Origin: Coprinopsis marcescibilis
Lineage: Eukaryota; Basidiomycota; Agaricomycetes; Agaricales; Psathyrellaceae
Direction: 5' to 3'
NCBI GenBank assembly: GCA_004369085.1
Contig: ML210174.1
Coordinates: forward strand, 168,272 to 232,271
Length of the DNA stretch: 64,000 nt
Shown here: positions 1-10,378 of the stretch, piece after piece
Numbering within the stretch: position 1 is the stretch's first letter
Layout of the letters: each line of letters begins with the position of its first letter
The notes under the pieces: generated by a model
What the model was told of the DNA's origin: nothing
Seen by the model: the letters and a program-made list of their open reading frames with translations, nothing else
The model's database searches: none
Made by a program: the position numbers and the translations under genes

Positions 1-202
1 CTGACTATTTATAGCTACGGAATCGGGAAAGCCGCCTCAACAACGCCTCAACGTCGCCCATCATCGTACGCCGTATTCTTGGAAACGAGATCTCAGCGAC
101 GGACCCAGTGTCACGATCCACAAGCATTCCAAGGCAGTCGGCTTCTCTATCAGTCGACATTATAGACCCAAAGTTCCTTCAGCGTCGTCAGGGTCCGGCC
201 GA

Positions 203-1828
203 ATGTCCACCTCTTCCAGGTCAACATCTGCACATCCTCCTCCTGCCGACAAGAAGAAGCCTTCTAGCATGATCCTTCTCGCCGCTCGGAAAGTTCAAGA
301 GGCGTATACCAGTACCACAACAACTCGAATGCTGGAACATCACGGCTTGCTGAACGAGAACGGCCGTCAGAGCTCCAGAGATATCGAAAGGCTGGAGCGC
401 GAAAAGCGGGAAAAGAAGAAAAAAGAACTGGAGATGGAGAAACAAAGGTTGAAAGAGTTGAAGAAGAAGGAGTCTCGACTCAGCAAAATTAAGTCCAAGT
501 CGAAAGCCTCCAATATTCTATCCAACGAACCCAACGTGGCTAGCAGTTCTGAGAGCAGCGCTGGTAGCGTCGCCAACGATGTTCCCTCCACTAGCGATTT
601 GTCGACGAAAGTGGCAAGTTCCAGCAAAACCCGAGCATCTGTCGATTATTCGATCAAGTCCAACGAAACCGCCTCTTCTGACCGGACGATCGTCTGGAGC
701 CAACGCCGTCCCAGCGAATACGACGACCGGGAAGTCTTGGAAGATGACGACGACGACGGTTTCCCTAAACCGCCATCCCGCACCCCACACGGCGAAACCT
801 ATGCGACACTTCCACCCGAAGCATTCGAAACATTTGCTGCTCAACGAGAAAGCAAGAATCATGGATTTTTCTCTTGGAGTAAAGCTGGGGGCAATTCCCT
901 CCTCCAACGACACATAGACAGGTCCTACAAGCCACCCTGGGCTGTTGCTCAGGCCCGATTCCATCCCGACCGCAAAGGAATCGTCGAGGATCTCAATACG
1001 TCGTTCCAAGACGTCGGCCTCTTACCCGCAGTCGACGAACTCAAAAATTCCGGCCTCCCACACAAACGAAAGCGACACCCCCACTCTGAAACCAGAGGCT
1101 CGAGCAGCAAATCATCCGCTACCGATAGTCCCAACGTATTCCACAGCTTCTCTGCCGACTACATATATATGCTTCTTCCCCTTTGGCCCGGCGAGACGGA
1201 CTCGTCGTCGAACCAGAAATACCCTTTCAAGGTCCCCCACATTCCAGTCGAGTCTCGACAATATCTCCTCATCTACTACAAGCCCGACGACGTCCCACCA
1301 CCGCCCGAAGCCGAGAAGCTCAAGAACGGCCGTGACGGCAAGAAGCGCTCACGAACATCGCCGACTTCATCCCGAGATTCGGTTGGAAAGCAGGTGGAGA
1401 AGGGTGTTCTTTACGACAAGTTCCACTTTTGCGCCCGGATCGTGTCTTACAGCGATATTCAAGGCTCTGGTGTGCGGAGTCCTGATGCTGGTCTCTCGGT
1501 TCTGGGACCTCTTCAGGAAGCCTATGAGACGATGCCAAGACACGCGCTCATTGATACCTTCCAGGTTGTTGGGGTGTGCTCTTCGCGAGAGAAAGGGATC
1601 GAATTCGTTCCCGAAGGTCTCGAGAAACTTGGACTCACTCGCCGGATACCCGACCCTAGTGCGATGAAAGAGGAGGACGAAGAGAGTTCCCGGTTAAGTC
1701 TCAATGGTCTTGAAGAACAGGACGAACCATCGGATACTACTCTTATTCTTACCCCTATTGGCCGGGCTGTCGCTGAGATGGCTTGGCTCGGCGCGATGGC
1801 TCTCACAAGCTTCGGACCTGGCTCGTAG
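203..1828 (+). CDS. Hypothetical coiled-coil protein, 541 aa, single exon
   Basis: I do not recognise this protein. It is one uninterrupted reading frame starting at the first in-frame ATG. Residues about 55-95 form a very charged Lys/Glu coiled-coil segment, followed by a Ser/Thr-rich disordered stretch with an acidic run near residue 180 (EDDDDD). The second half is more ordered: a tryptophan/tyrosine-rich block around residues 310-360 (YMLLPLWPGE, then YLLIYYKPDD) and a C-terminal block ending in a hydrophobic helix-like stretch (GRAVAEMAWLGAMAL). There is no signal peptide and no catalytic motif I can name. The low-complexity N-terminus with a folded C-terminus suggests a nuclear or cytoplasmic scaffold, but that is only inference. 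It is convergent with the UVE1 gene. Confidence 0.75.
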   Translation: MSTSSRSTSAHPPPADKKKPSSMILLAARKVQEAYTSTTTTRMLEHHGLLNENGRQSSRDIERLEREKREKKKKELEMEKQRLKELKKKESRLSKIKSKSKASNILSNEPNVASSSESSAGSVANDVPSTSDLSTKVASSSKTRASVDYSIKSNETASSDRTIVWSQRRPSEYDDREVLEDDDDDGFPKPPSRTPHGETYATLPPEAFETFAAQRESKNHGFFSWSKAGGNSLLQRHIDRSYKPPWAVAQARFHPDRKGIVEDLNTSFQDVGLLPAVDELKNSGLPHKRKRHPHSETRGSSSKSSATDSPNVFHSFSADYIYMLLPLWPGETDSSSNQKYPFKVPHIPVESRQYLLIYYKPDDVPPPPEAEKLKNGRDGKKRSRTSPTSSRDSVGKQVEKGVLYDKFHFCARIVSYSDIQGSGVRSPDAGLSVLGPLQEAYETMPRHALIDTFQVVGVCSSREKGIEFVPEGLEKLGLTRRIPDPSAMKEEDEESSRLSLNGLEEQDEPSDTTLILTPIGRAVAEMAWLGAMALTSFGPGS

Positions 1829-2136
1829 CGACTTTTCGAATTATCTTTTGACGAAGACATGATCTAACGCTGTTGTTTTTCATTTTTCCCTGCTGTCCAT
1901 CCCATCCCATTTTTGTATCTCAATCATCTATTGTCGGATCTACATGCTCCCTTCTGTATACATATTTCTCCCTCTGACTTTCGTTCGCAATTCTCGTCTG
2001 TTAGCACCATTCTACCACTGCTGACACCACAGCTATGTATTACATCCTTGACCAATCTATCGTATACCACTGCTCCAAGTAAATTAGAAAGCAATAAACA
2101 TGTTATTATAGGCTTGGAGGGAACGTTCTTCGTCAA
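1829..2136. other. Convergent 3' spacer
   Basis: This spacer lies between the stops of the orphan gene and UVE1. It is T-rich on the plus strand and contains AATAAA at about 2094, a possible polyadenylation signal for the plus-strand gene. Nothing else is seen. Confidence 0.5.
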
Positions 2137-4107
2137 CTAGGACTCATCGTCATCAAGTTCCGACAACTCAGACTCTTCCTTTTCTATTTCCTTTGTCTGT
2201 TTCAACTTGGGGCGCTTGTTCGACTTGCGTCCCTTGGTCTCTTTCGTGATGTTTTCGGCGGGAGGACGTAAGGATGCTACACGTTTGATTCGGTCGTTAA
2301 CAAATTTCGTATAAGGCGCATGCATGCTAAGTGCTCAGGGACCCACCATGATTGACAGGTTGCAGATCGTACATTCTGAAGAGATGGAACACAGCCTGTT
2401 CTTTATCCTTAGCCTACTCACAAGCTTTAATCAGAAAACAACACTCTGCTAGATACAATAGTGAGTGCGCACCTCGATCATCAGGTCTGTGCATTCGACG
2501 ACGGTGGTAGTGGTTAGGTTGGAAATTCGCTGGGGAAGAGTTATTTACGTACCCATATCGTCAGGGAGATCGACCGGGAGAGTCTCGCAACGATCTGAGT
2601 GTGCTCGACGTTCCATTAGAGTTACTGCTCCTGGTCTGGGTTCGCTGAGGTGTTGCTTAGGTCGTATACCGCGTTTGGCGAAAATAGCGTTTGCTCGTTT
2701 GATGATCTCCGACGGGGGAATGGAAGAGGGGAACAGCATGTCATGATGATAATCTGAGGATGTATTGTTACGCTAACTTCGGGTGGTTGACATTGAAAAC
2801 ACACTTACCGAAAACAAGTGGAATGTCCAATTCTTCACACAAAGGCAGTAGGTCGTCTGCGTTGTAACACATCTGTTATTCAACGAGTAGATCTTCAATC
2901 AATCCGTGGCCCACGCTCGTCGGAAACAAGACGTGTTCTTCTCACCTCGTCGTTCTCTAACACAAGTCTGTCTCTAACCTTCTGAGGTAGTACCTCTGTG
3001 ATTGTATGCTTTATTCGCCCTAAAGCCGCTTCTTTGTTCTCGTAGGTTCCGCCTCCCTGGTCCCCGGTTATTAAACATTGGGATATCGGCGATGTTGAGA
3101 AAACTAACATGGATGATCATAACCGAATCTGCATCGAGCCCCATGAGGTCGAGCATGTCGCAGTGGTAAACCAATTCACGGACAGATGCCTGTATGACAG
3201 AAGGTCTGTTGCTTCCGAGTTGAGTATACTGACCAGGGTGTGTCGTTAACCTGTGTCCGTATTTGCGTGCCAGCGCTCCGGCCTGCGAGAGAAGCTCTGC
3301 ACAGTAGTCGAGAGTATACCCGTACTTCTCGTGCGAAGCAAATGGGAACATCTCCGACGAAAGTCGGAAGAATCGTATGTGCTAAAGGCCAGTATGTTAG
3401 CCTTGTTTCAAGAAAAGACAGACGGCAAAACCGCACATGGTCTTCATTCCATTGTATTACAGTCAGGAGATCTTGCACATTCTTCCTCCCTAGTTCTTTG
3501 ACAAATTCAATTCCGTTCTTTTTTATTGTATCGATTCTAGGAATATGGTGAGCGTGAACACGATTCAGTGAGGTGGTTGATGACGACCAACCTGCACGTT
3601 CGGGAGCAAAACACCGACTCCTCTGCTGGTTTTTTGCTTCGCAGAATCGTGTTCAAACAAGCATACCCTTCAGAAAACCTTTGACTTCACATTTGACCCT
3701 AAATTCGCAGTAAGACACTAACCTAATCGACCTTGGAACGAGGTCTCTTTCTTCTCCACGTCAGCGATCACATAAACAGGTTCCTCTTTGACCTGGCGCT
3801 TCCTTTTCTTCTGCTTGGGCTCTTCGGTTAGCTCGTCCGCCCTGCCAGCATCTAGCTGAGGACTTTGCGGTGGATTGATTTTCCTGGCTTTCTTCTTCGC
3901 TGCTGTGACGACTTTCGCGGGTGGGTCGACTGAAATCTCTGTAGGACCTTCTACCCTTACAGAGCTCGAAGTACCAGTACTTGGGGCGACAGCAGGGATT
4001 ATAGTCTCTGATACAGCCTGAACCGTGGTGAGACTCGATGTGGTTATTGCCACCCGACTGCTGCGTCGCAGAACCCGTCCTTCAGTTTCCACGATAAAGG
4101 TAGTCAT
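2137..4107 (-). CDS. UVE1: UV damage endonuclease UVE1 (UVDE family)
   Basis: This gene encodes the alternative-excision-repair endonuclease that nicks 5' of UV photoproducts and other distortions. Spliced on the minus strand it shows the full UVDE signature order: GYACLNTILR and FCSRTCR, then IQWNEDH, EMFPFASHEKYGY, GHRLTTHPGQYTQLGSN, DSVMIIH, GGGTYENKEAA, RLVLENDEV and the later IPLVF segment. The His and Glu residues of these motifs bind the three metal ions of the TIM-barrel active site. The N-terminal 120 residues are basic and disordered (KQKKRKRQVKEEP), and the C-terminal tail after residue EENITKE is Lys/Glu-rich, both usual for fungal UVE1. At least seven short introns are needed. 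The start used is the ATG at 4107 (MTTFIVETEGR); an in-frame upstream ATG at 4158 would add 17 residues resembling a mitochondrial presequence. It is divergent from the Argonaute gene. Confidence 0.93.
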
Positions 4108-4672
4108 TTGGTGGGTGAACAGCCGATGTGCAGAGAGTCGAGTAATAGCGAGAAGCATAAATTGAGAGGGGATCCAGATCCATTGTGTTTAGGTATGTAA
4201 GGGGCCGATCGAGAGGATTGGCAGTGGTGGAGATCGGCGTCTGGAGCGAACAGGAGGAACATTGCTCCACAACCTCTGGCTGCCTGTCGCGCTCTTCAAG
4301 CTTCAAGGTTCAATCCCAGCGCGCGTACCGTCGTACTTACCAAAGGAGAACTGCCCCTTCAATGAACTGTTGGTGACAATGGACGGACTGCCAGATCTAC
4401 GAGTCGCGCGGCGTGTCAAAAGCTTACGTGAGGCTATTAGAGGCACTAATTATCACGCTGAACTGCGGTTTCGTCGATGTATTCTCTGCCTCTAACGACA
4501 ACGTTCACCGTCGATTGGTCATAACCCTGTCAGTCCAGTCGGTCAACGTTATCGCTCGAGCGGCATATCCGACGACCATATAGTTTCTGACCTGAATTTA
4601 ACTGCTGCAAGCAACCTCAACGCTCCCAGAATTTCCTAGCAAACCCTTCAAGAGAAAGCAAGAACTTGAAGC
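4108..4672. promoter_or_regulatory. Divergent promoter of UVE1 and Argonaute
   Basis: This is the shared upstream region of the two divergent genes. On the UVE1 side it holds an in-frame upstream ATG (4158) and several GATC tetramers within about 70 bp, including GATCGA at 4207-4212, the core reported for white-collar photoreceptor binding in Neurospora. No TATA box was seen on the Argonaute side. The function of the GATC sites is inference. Confidence 0.45.
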
Positions 4673-7600
4673 ATGAGCGTTATACCAGCCCGAATCAGAA
4701 CGAATGCCTTCGAAGTTTTAAGGTTTGCATCCTGTTTCCGGAGGTAGGAACGCTTATCGAAGAGTAGCACTCAGGTTACCACAAGAAACATTCACGCAGT
4801 ATGACAGTAAGTATCCTGATTCTGAGAGTTTAGTCACTCTTTATTAATCGTACCTGCAGTTGGTAAACGAAGGCATTAAGCCTCCAAATTATCGGATTTT
4901 AGGGTATTGACGCTGACGATTCGACGTAGCGGTTACACCCCCTGGCGATTCGCCGAGGCCATTCCCAATCGAGAAAAAGCAGAGGTTGATGCACAACCTG
5001 CAAGCCAATTTGGCACCCAGCATATTTGGGAAGAAGTTGTTTTTTTACGATGGTGGAAAAATGGGTTATGCTTCACTTGAGATCTCGACCCGTCTAGGCG
5101 AGGGTACAACGGTAGAGCTCAAGCGGTATCTTCTGACCAATATACTGACACCTGTGTTTCTTCTTGCGCAGTTCTGCTACAACACAAGCACAGGACGGCC
5201 CATTAGCGACCAGGAATGGAGCACTTTGAGCGAGAGATCGCCCGCGGTTAAAATCACTTTTAGCCAAACGGCCAGTATCGTCTTGCGGCCCCAGTAAGTC
5301 ACGATACCCACACAACTTGCGACTTACTTGACACAGCTCTCAGAGATATTGCTGTGATTCTTAATAATGTCAACGATCTTCGTCGAGAAGCTGTGACGAA
5401 CTTATTGCAACTTGTAATCCGCCAGGATACCAATAAGTTGGTCTCCATTACACGCCTGTTATTTCTCGCAGCTGACTAACGACACACCTGTTCCCTCAAG
5501 TATACGCTCTAAGAATGGCAAGGCTTACTTCCCCGGTCTAAAAACCGTAAGCAAAGAGTTGAGAGCGTGTATGGCGCTCAACCGCCCAGACGAAGCAGAA
5601 GTCGATATTCGGCGGGGCATCTTTCAGTTGAGAGTTTTCAAATTGCTTCGCAGAAAACAGATTGCTAAGGTTCATTTCTAGTTCTGTCAGACCGGCGGTG
5701 GACCGCATGATCGTCACCATTGATGCGGCGACAGCAGCATTGTGAGGACCGCCCTGTGGTCAAATGCTTATCGTCTAACAAGAATCCAGTTATCATGATG
5801 GATGGCTCCCAGATGTTGCTTTGAAATTCATCAACCCGAAATCTAGAAGCTTGCGCGATCTTTATGGTTTGGACGATCACGCCAAAGGGAAAGATGCAGA
5901 CCGAAGAATCAGAGATTTCAAAATGCTCAATCGATATTTCAAGGGTCTCAAAATCACCGTCAAGACATCAAAAGGGACCAAGACAATTCGCTCTTTCGTC
6001 CCTGACGGAGGTTATTACACATTCATGCGGGATGGTCGAGAGATGACCGTAAAGGTTGACTTCTTCCTTCTCCCTGAAATTCAATTACTCATAGCTCGAC
6101 TTACAGGAACATTATCAGGAGATCCATTGTATTCCCCTGTTGCATCCTGAAGCTCCCGGGGTGGTATTAAGGGATGATCCTGAAAAGGGAATCAAGGTTG
6201 TTGTACCTATGGAAGTTTGCAGCGTGATTCCGGACCAGTTCTTCAAAAAGAAGCTCCCAAGCAAGATAACTGGGGCAATGGTGAAGCAAGCGGTTATGGA
6301 TCCTAGACAGAGAATAGGGCTCATTACAGAAGCTGCAAGTACTGCCTTTCCATCTGAAATTAAGCAGCTAATGCTGGCGCAGGTAAAACAATATGGTCAG
6401 TTCCAATCAATGTCCGCCGCAAAAATGGAAGTCAGTACCACACCCTTGACCGTGGAGGGGAAATTCCTTTCTCCGCCCCCCGTCACTTACTCTCAAAATC
6501 GACAAGAGGTAAATGGGATTTCATTGACTTTGTATTATTGTGGCTAATCGCATCGAGCAAAGATCGCCAGAGATGGAAAGTGGAATGTCGTCGGAAAGAG
6601 GTTCTACGAAGCAAAGCATTTGACCTTTTGGGGTGTAATAAACTTTGAAAAGCTTAGGGATACCCGGATGACATTGGATCCTTGCCTTGACTCTCTTTCA
6701 GACTGTGCCGATCGTCTTGGTGGGTAATCGCTCTCTGCTCTTTACCATTCTTCATTGATCCACAAACCCAACTCCAGGAATGAGTAGGTTGCGTGTTTCC
6801 CCAGGGTTCCTTGCGCTAATGCCACTTCTAGATCCTCAGAGGTATATGTTCGCAATGGATGGTAACCCATATAACGTTGGGGAGGTGAGCGAAACATCTG
6901 GATCTAAACTACCATTGTTTGACCAACTATTCCCACATATAGACTATGAAGAATGTCTATGACACTGTCAAAAGGAAAAGCACAATACTTGAGGGATTGA
7001 GCCCCCAAAGTTTTATACTTCTCGTTATTCTTCCAGACGAAGCCGCCGAAATTAGACAGCAAGTCAAGTTCTTCGGCGATGCGCACTTTGGTGTGTTGGG
7101 TTGGTTCTCTCTGGCAATAAACTCTGACGGTTCCGTTGGAACTCCGTAGGGATAAAGACGCAATGCGTGAAAGTGTCCAAGTTTAAAAATGACAGCAATC
7201 AATACTACAACAATCTGCTTCTGAAGTTTGTATCGAAAATCTGTTGTTAACTGAATGTTTCCTGACAAGATTCTTCAGAATCAATGCTAAGCTAGGAGGC
7301 ATTAACTCTGTCGTCAAGTGGCATTCAGACAAACTTCGACGGTTATTCATGGAGAAAACAGTGATTGTCGGTGCGTAGTAGATGCACCCTGTTGGGTATT
7401 TGGTGTCTAATGACCCAACCGGCTTGTCTGTGAATAGGGGCGGATGTCAGTCACCCAGGAAGCGGCATCACAAATCGACCATCAGTTGCGAGCCTTGTGT
7501 TTTCATGGGATGAACATGGGACAAAATACGCGGCGAAAACAAGCATACAGAAGCCTCGCGTAGAAACCATTGAAGACCTTGAGAACATGATGAGTGAAGC

Positions 7601-8636
7601 ACTGCAATACCTCGATAGAAAGGGTCGTGGACCCACGAACATTGTCTTCTTCCGAGATGGAGTGTCGGAAGGGGAATACGATAACGTGAGAAAAGTCGAA
7701 ATCGCGGCAGTGGAGAGTAAGATCGATTGGATTGTTCCCAAACTGGTCGCATACTGATCAATACTTCTGACCTATCTAGGGGCCATTGCGACATACGTTC
7801 GCTTCACGAAGCGACCCAGGCCTCGCCTGACATTCCTTGTCGTAACTAAGAGGTGCGGACACTCGTGGCGTGTCGGACAAACCATACGACTCATATTAAT
7901 GGTTTGCGCAGGCACCACACCGTTCTCTTTCCCGCTGACCCACAGTGCGTCTTTTCTCCCATACCAAAAAGAGCAAGTCTTGACGTACTCATTTTGCAGG
8001 GTCGGAGATGCCAGGGGTAACTGCAAGGCCGGCGTTGTCGTAGACACCGACATTGTTCAGCCTCATGTCAAGAATTACTACCTACAATCCCATGCCGCGA
8101 TCCAAGGAAGCGAGTATTCCATTCATCCAATGGCACAACGGTGGATGTTAACAATTTTTGTTAGCTTCCCGCTCCAGCCATTATGTCGTTCTTCAAGACG
8201 AAGTGTTCGACTATGACCTTGCGATGTAAAGTGCCCTCAATATTCATTTTTGTTAGCTTCTGACCGTCACATCGTAGGCTACAAGAGTTGTCGTTTGCCT
8301 TGTGCCATGTTTATGCAAAAGCAACTCGCTCAGTTTCTATTCCCGCTCCGGTGTACTGTGAGTGATTTAATATTTCCGTCAATAATACTGCCCGCTTATT
8401 CCTCTTTCAGATGCAGATGTAAGTGCTGAATCCTAGTTAATTATCGGCTGTTGACGCTCAAACTTTTCCCCCAGCTTGTATGCAGCCGAATCTTGTTCCA
8501 TCTAAATCCTGAAAAGGCCTCCCAACTTGACGACAACATTTCTATTGCAAGCGGACAGGAATACGACGAAAGATCTTGGAAGCGGTCGTTGAGCCCGCTC
8601 AATAAACTGCTGGACGGTGCCATGTACTTTGTATGA
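4673..8636 (+). CDS. Argonaute protein (QDE-2/AGO-like), many small exons
   Basis: This is the small-RNA-guided effector of RNA silencing. The spliced protein shows an N domain (RTNAFEV, then PIEKKQRLMHNLQ), a PAZ-like region with HPEAPGVVL and YMEVC-like text, a linker/MID region (CADRLGMS, PLLDPQRYMF), and a PIWI domain. PIWI residues: first Asp in IVGADVSHPG (codon 7443-7445), glutamate finger in RVETIEDL (7563-7565), second Asp in FFRDGVSEGEY (7656-7658), and a fourth residue in YADLVCSR that is Asp (8416-8418) where human AGO2 has His. The set is therefore DEDD, as in plant AGO2/AGO3, and slicer activity is plausible. The gene is cut by many 50-67 nt introns, including an 8-nt exon and a probable 3-nt exon. 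The start is an ATG giving a very short N-terminus, without the Gly-rich extension of many fungal Argonautes; an upstream exon cannot be excluded. Confidence 0.93.
4860..4862 (+). other. Probable 3-nt microexon of the Argonaute gene
   Basis: TTG lies between a 53-nt intron (4807-4859) and a 67-nt intron (4863-4929, CTGAC branch point before GACGTAG). Including it gives QYDIAVTPP, the same spacing as human AGO2 YELDIKP. Skipping it gives QYDTVTPP, one residue short, from a 123-nt intron. Confidence 0.5.
8411..8418 (+). other. 8-nt microexon of the Argonaute gene
   Basis: The exon ATGCAGAT lies between introns 8358-8410 (GTGAGT...TTTCAG) and 8419-8474 (GTAAGT...CCCCAG). Joining restores the family motif: PVYY, then Ala-Asp, then LVCSR. 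It encodes the catalytic fourth residue. Phases on both sides agree. Confidence 0.8.
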
Positions 8637-10378
8637 GCTAAACTAATCTAATGGACATATATGTATCGTCAATGTAATTTGTAAAGAACTGCTTCATTTA
8701 TTTCAACTTGTCTCAAAATACAGTTCTGGGTATCTGGGCACACTGTCCGTGCACTCGGGAGATTTGGTTAGGTCGTAGGAAGAGACCCAGGACGTCGGGT
8801 CACTTCGTCGTCGTCGTAGCCACTACGTCTACTTCAGGCATCCACATTCCCAGTATGGCATTCCATTTTCGGGAGCTCAAGCTAAAACCGGCGCGCTAGC
8901 GAAGTCGTGAATTATTCATCGGGATACACAACGATGGGGTTTGTGCCAGTTCCAATAGCTTGGACTCGCACGTACTATTTGCTAGATGCAGGAGGCGCAC
9001 GTCCTCGTAGACTCGTTGCCGATGTTAGTCTCACGAGAACTGACAAAGTGAAAGGTCGAGGCAGCACACTAACGAGAAGTAAATGTAAATCCACTACTAC
9101 TATTACTGCTACTGGCAGGCTGTTGTTGAGAGTAGCTCCGAATGATCCATATTGAATAGGGGCTTCGGTTAAGGTGATCTCAAGCACGCGTCAACGGTGT
9201 CAATGAACACAATCTCAGATACATTGAGCACTGTATTAGACATCAATCGTCTCCTTGCAGCCTGCCCTACGGCTTACTGCTGGTAAAGGTCAATGGACTA
9301 TCACGTGTCTGAATCATAGTGACTGTAGATCAACAACTGTATACAGCGCCAGAAATGTACAGTGTAATAATAAGTTGGGTCTTCGTTCCTTCCTTGCCGG
9401 GCCATTCAGCGCTACTGCTGAAGGCGGAAGAAAGTAACTAAAGTCAAAAAGGGTCGGAGGGCGTGTTGCTATTGTTGTAGTGCCCAAAGGCAGATTAATT
9501 TTGGCATGCCCTGGCGAGCGAAGGGGAGGTTGGAATGTGCAAGCGACCGTCCGCGCATATAGTGTAGGATACTAGAGTATATGTGGAGGCCGAAAAGGAG
9601 ATGCAAATAGCGTCCGTGGAGTTGAGGGAAAGTCGACGATGATGCAGTGCGAAGGGTAGAAAAGGCTAAATAGACAATATGGAAAAAGGCGAAGGAATAA
9701 TGGAAGGAAGGGGGCTGAGGGTGAGACGAACAGGACGCCAGGGCGTCCCCGTGATGCTGTCGGGACTGCGGAGGGGACAAAGTTGTGTGCGTTGTTGCAA
9801 AGCTTGGTGGCAATCGAGCGCGAGCTCTAGAGGCCGGACGATGTGAGAGAAAGAGGGTCGTACACGGTGGACGCATGGACGCATCGTGCTTTACTGTGAT
9901 GGCGAATCAGAGTACTGCGGGCGGACAGATGTCGTAGGAAGAAGTCGGAAGTGGTTGCTGGACTGGAGTTTTGCAACGATACGTGGAAGCCACAAGAAAA
10001 CGTAACACCGGGCATAAAATGCCAGTATCATGCGGAGTAGCAACGGCCGGAAGAAAAAGTAACAGAGAGAAATACAAGGAGAAGGTAAGAAACGTAAGGC
10101 GGGAAGCGGATAGGAACAAGGCGAGGCAAGACCATAATTGGAAGAGAGGAAGATATGGGTCGTGATGGTTGTGAGCGAGTGCGAGGAATCAGTTGTGTTG
10201 CGTTGAGAAAGTCCAAAGAAAATCGAGTTATCATCAAGAGAGAAGGAATGTCCAGCGGGAAAAGTATGATTGAAACGTGTGCGTCATTGAATAATATCTG
10301 CCGAAATGAAGCCATGGTCAGGAACACAGTCCTTGAAAGGGGGGGGGAGGAAGGGAGCCTACCTTTTAAGCTGAACAA
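8637..10378. other. Gene-poor intergenic region
   Basis: No gene is supported here. The left part (8640-9450) has only short frames without family features and a small run of TAC/TAT-type trinucleotides near 9085-9115. The right part (about 9470-10370) is strikingly purine-rich on the plus strand, so pyrimidine-rich on the minus strand, and directly follows the stop codon of the minus-strand surface-protein gene. It may be its long 3' untranslated region or the promoter of an unrecognised minus-strand transcript. Confidence 0.4.

Noticed and set aside
4300..4335. tRNA-like T-loop sequence GGTTCAATCCC
   Set aside because: The bases on either side do not form a five-pair T stem, and no anticodon or acceptor stem could be found around it.
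9907..10119. Hydrophobic, secretion-signal-like frame on the minus strand
   Set aside because: It has no ATG (it begins at TTG), shows no family feature and lies in a skewed pyrimidine-rich stretch that alone explains the hydrophobic residues.
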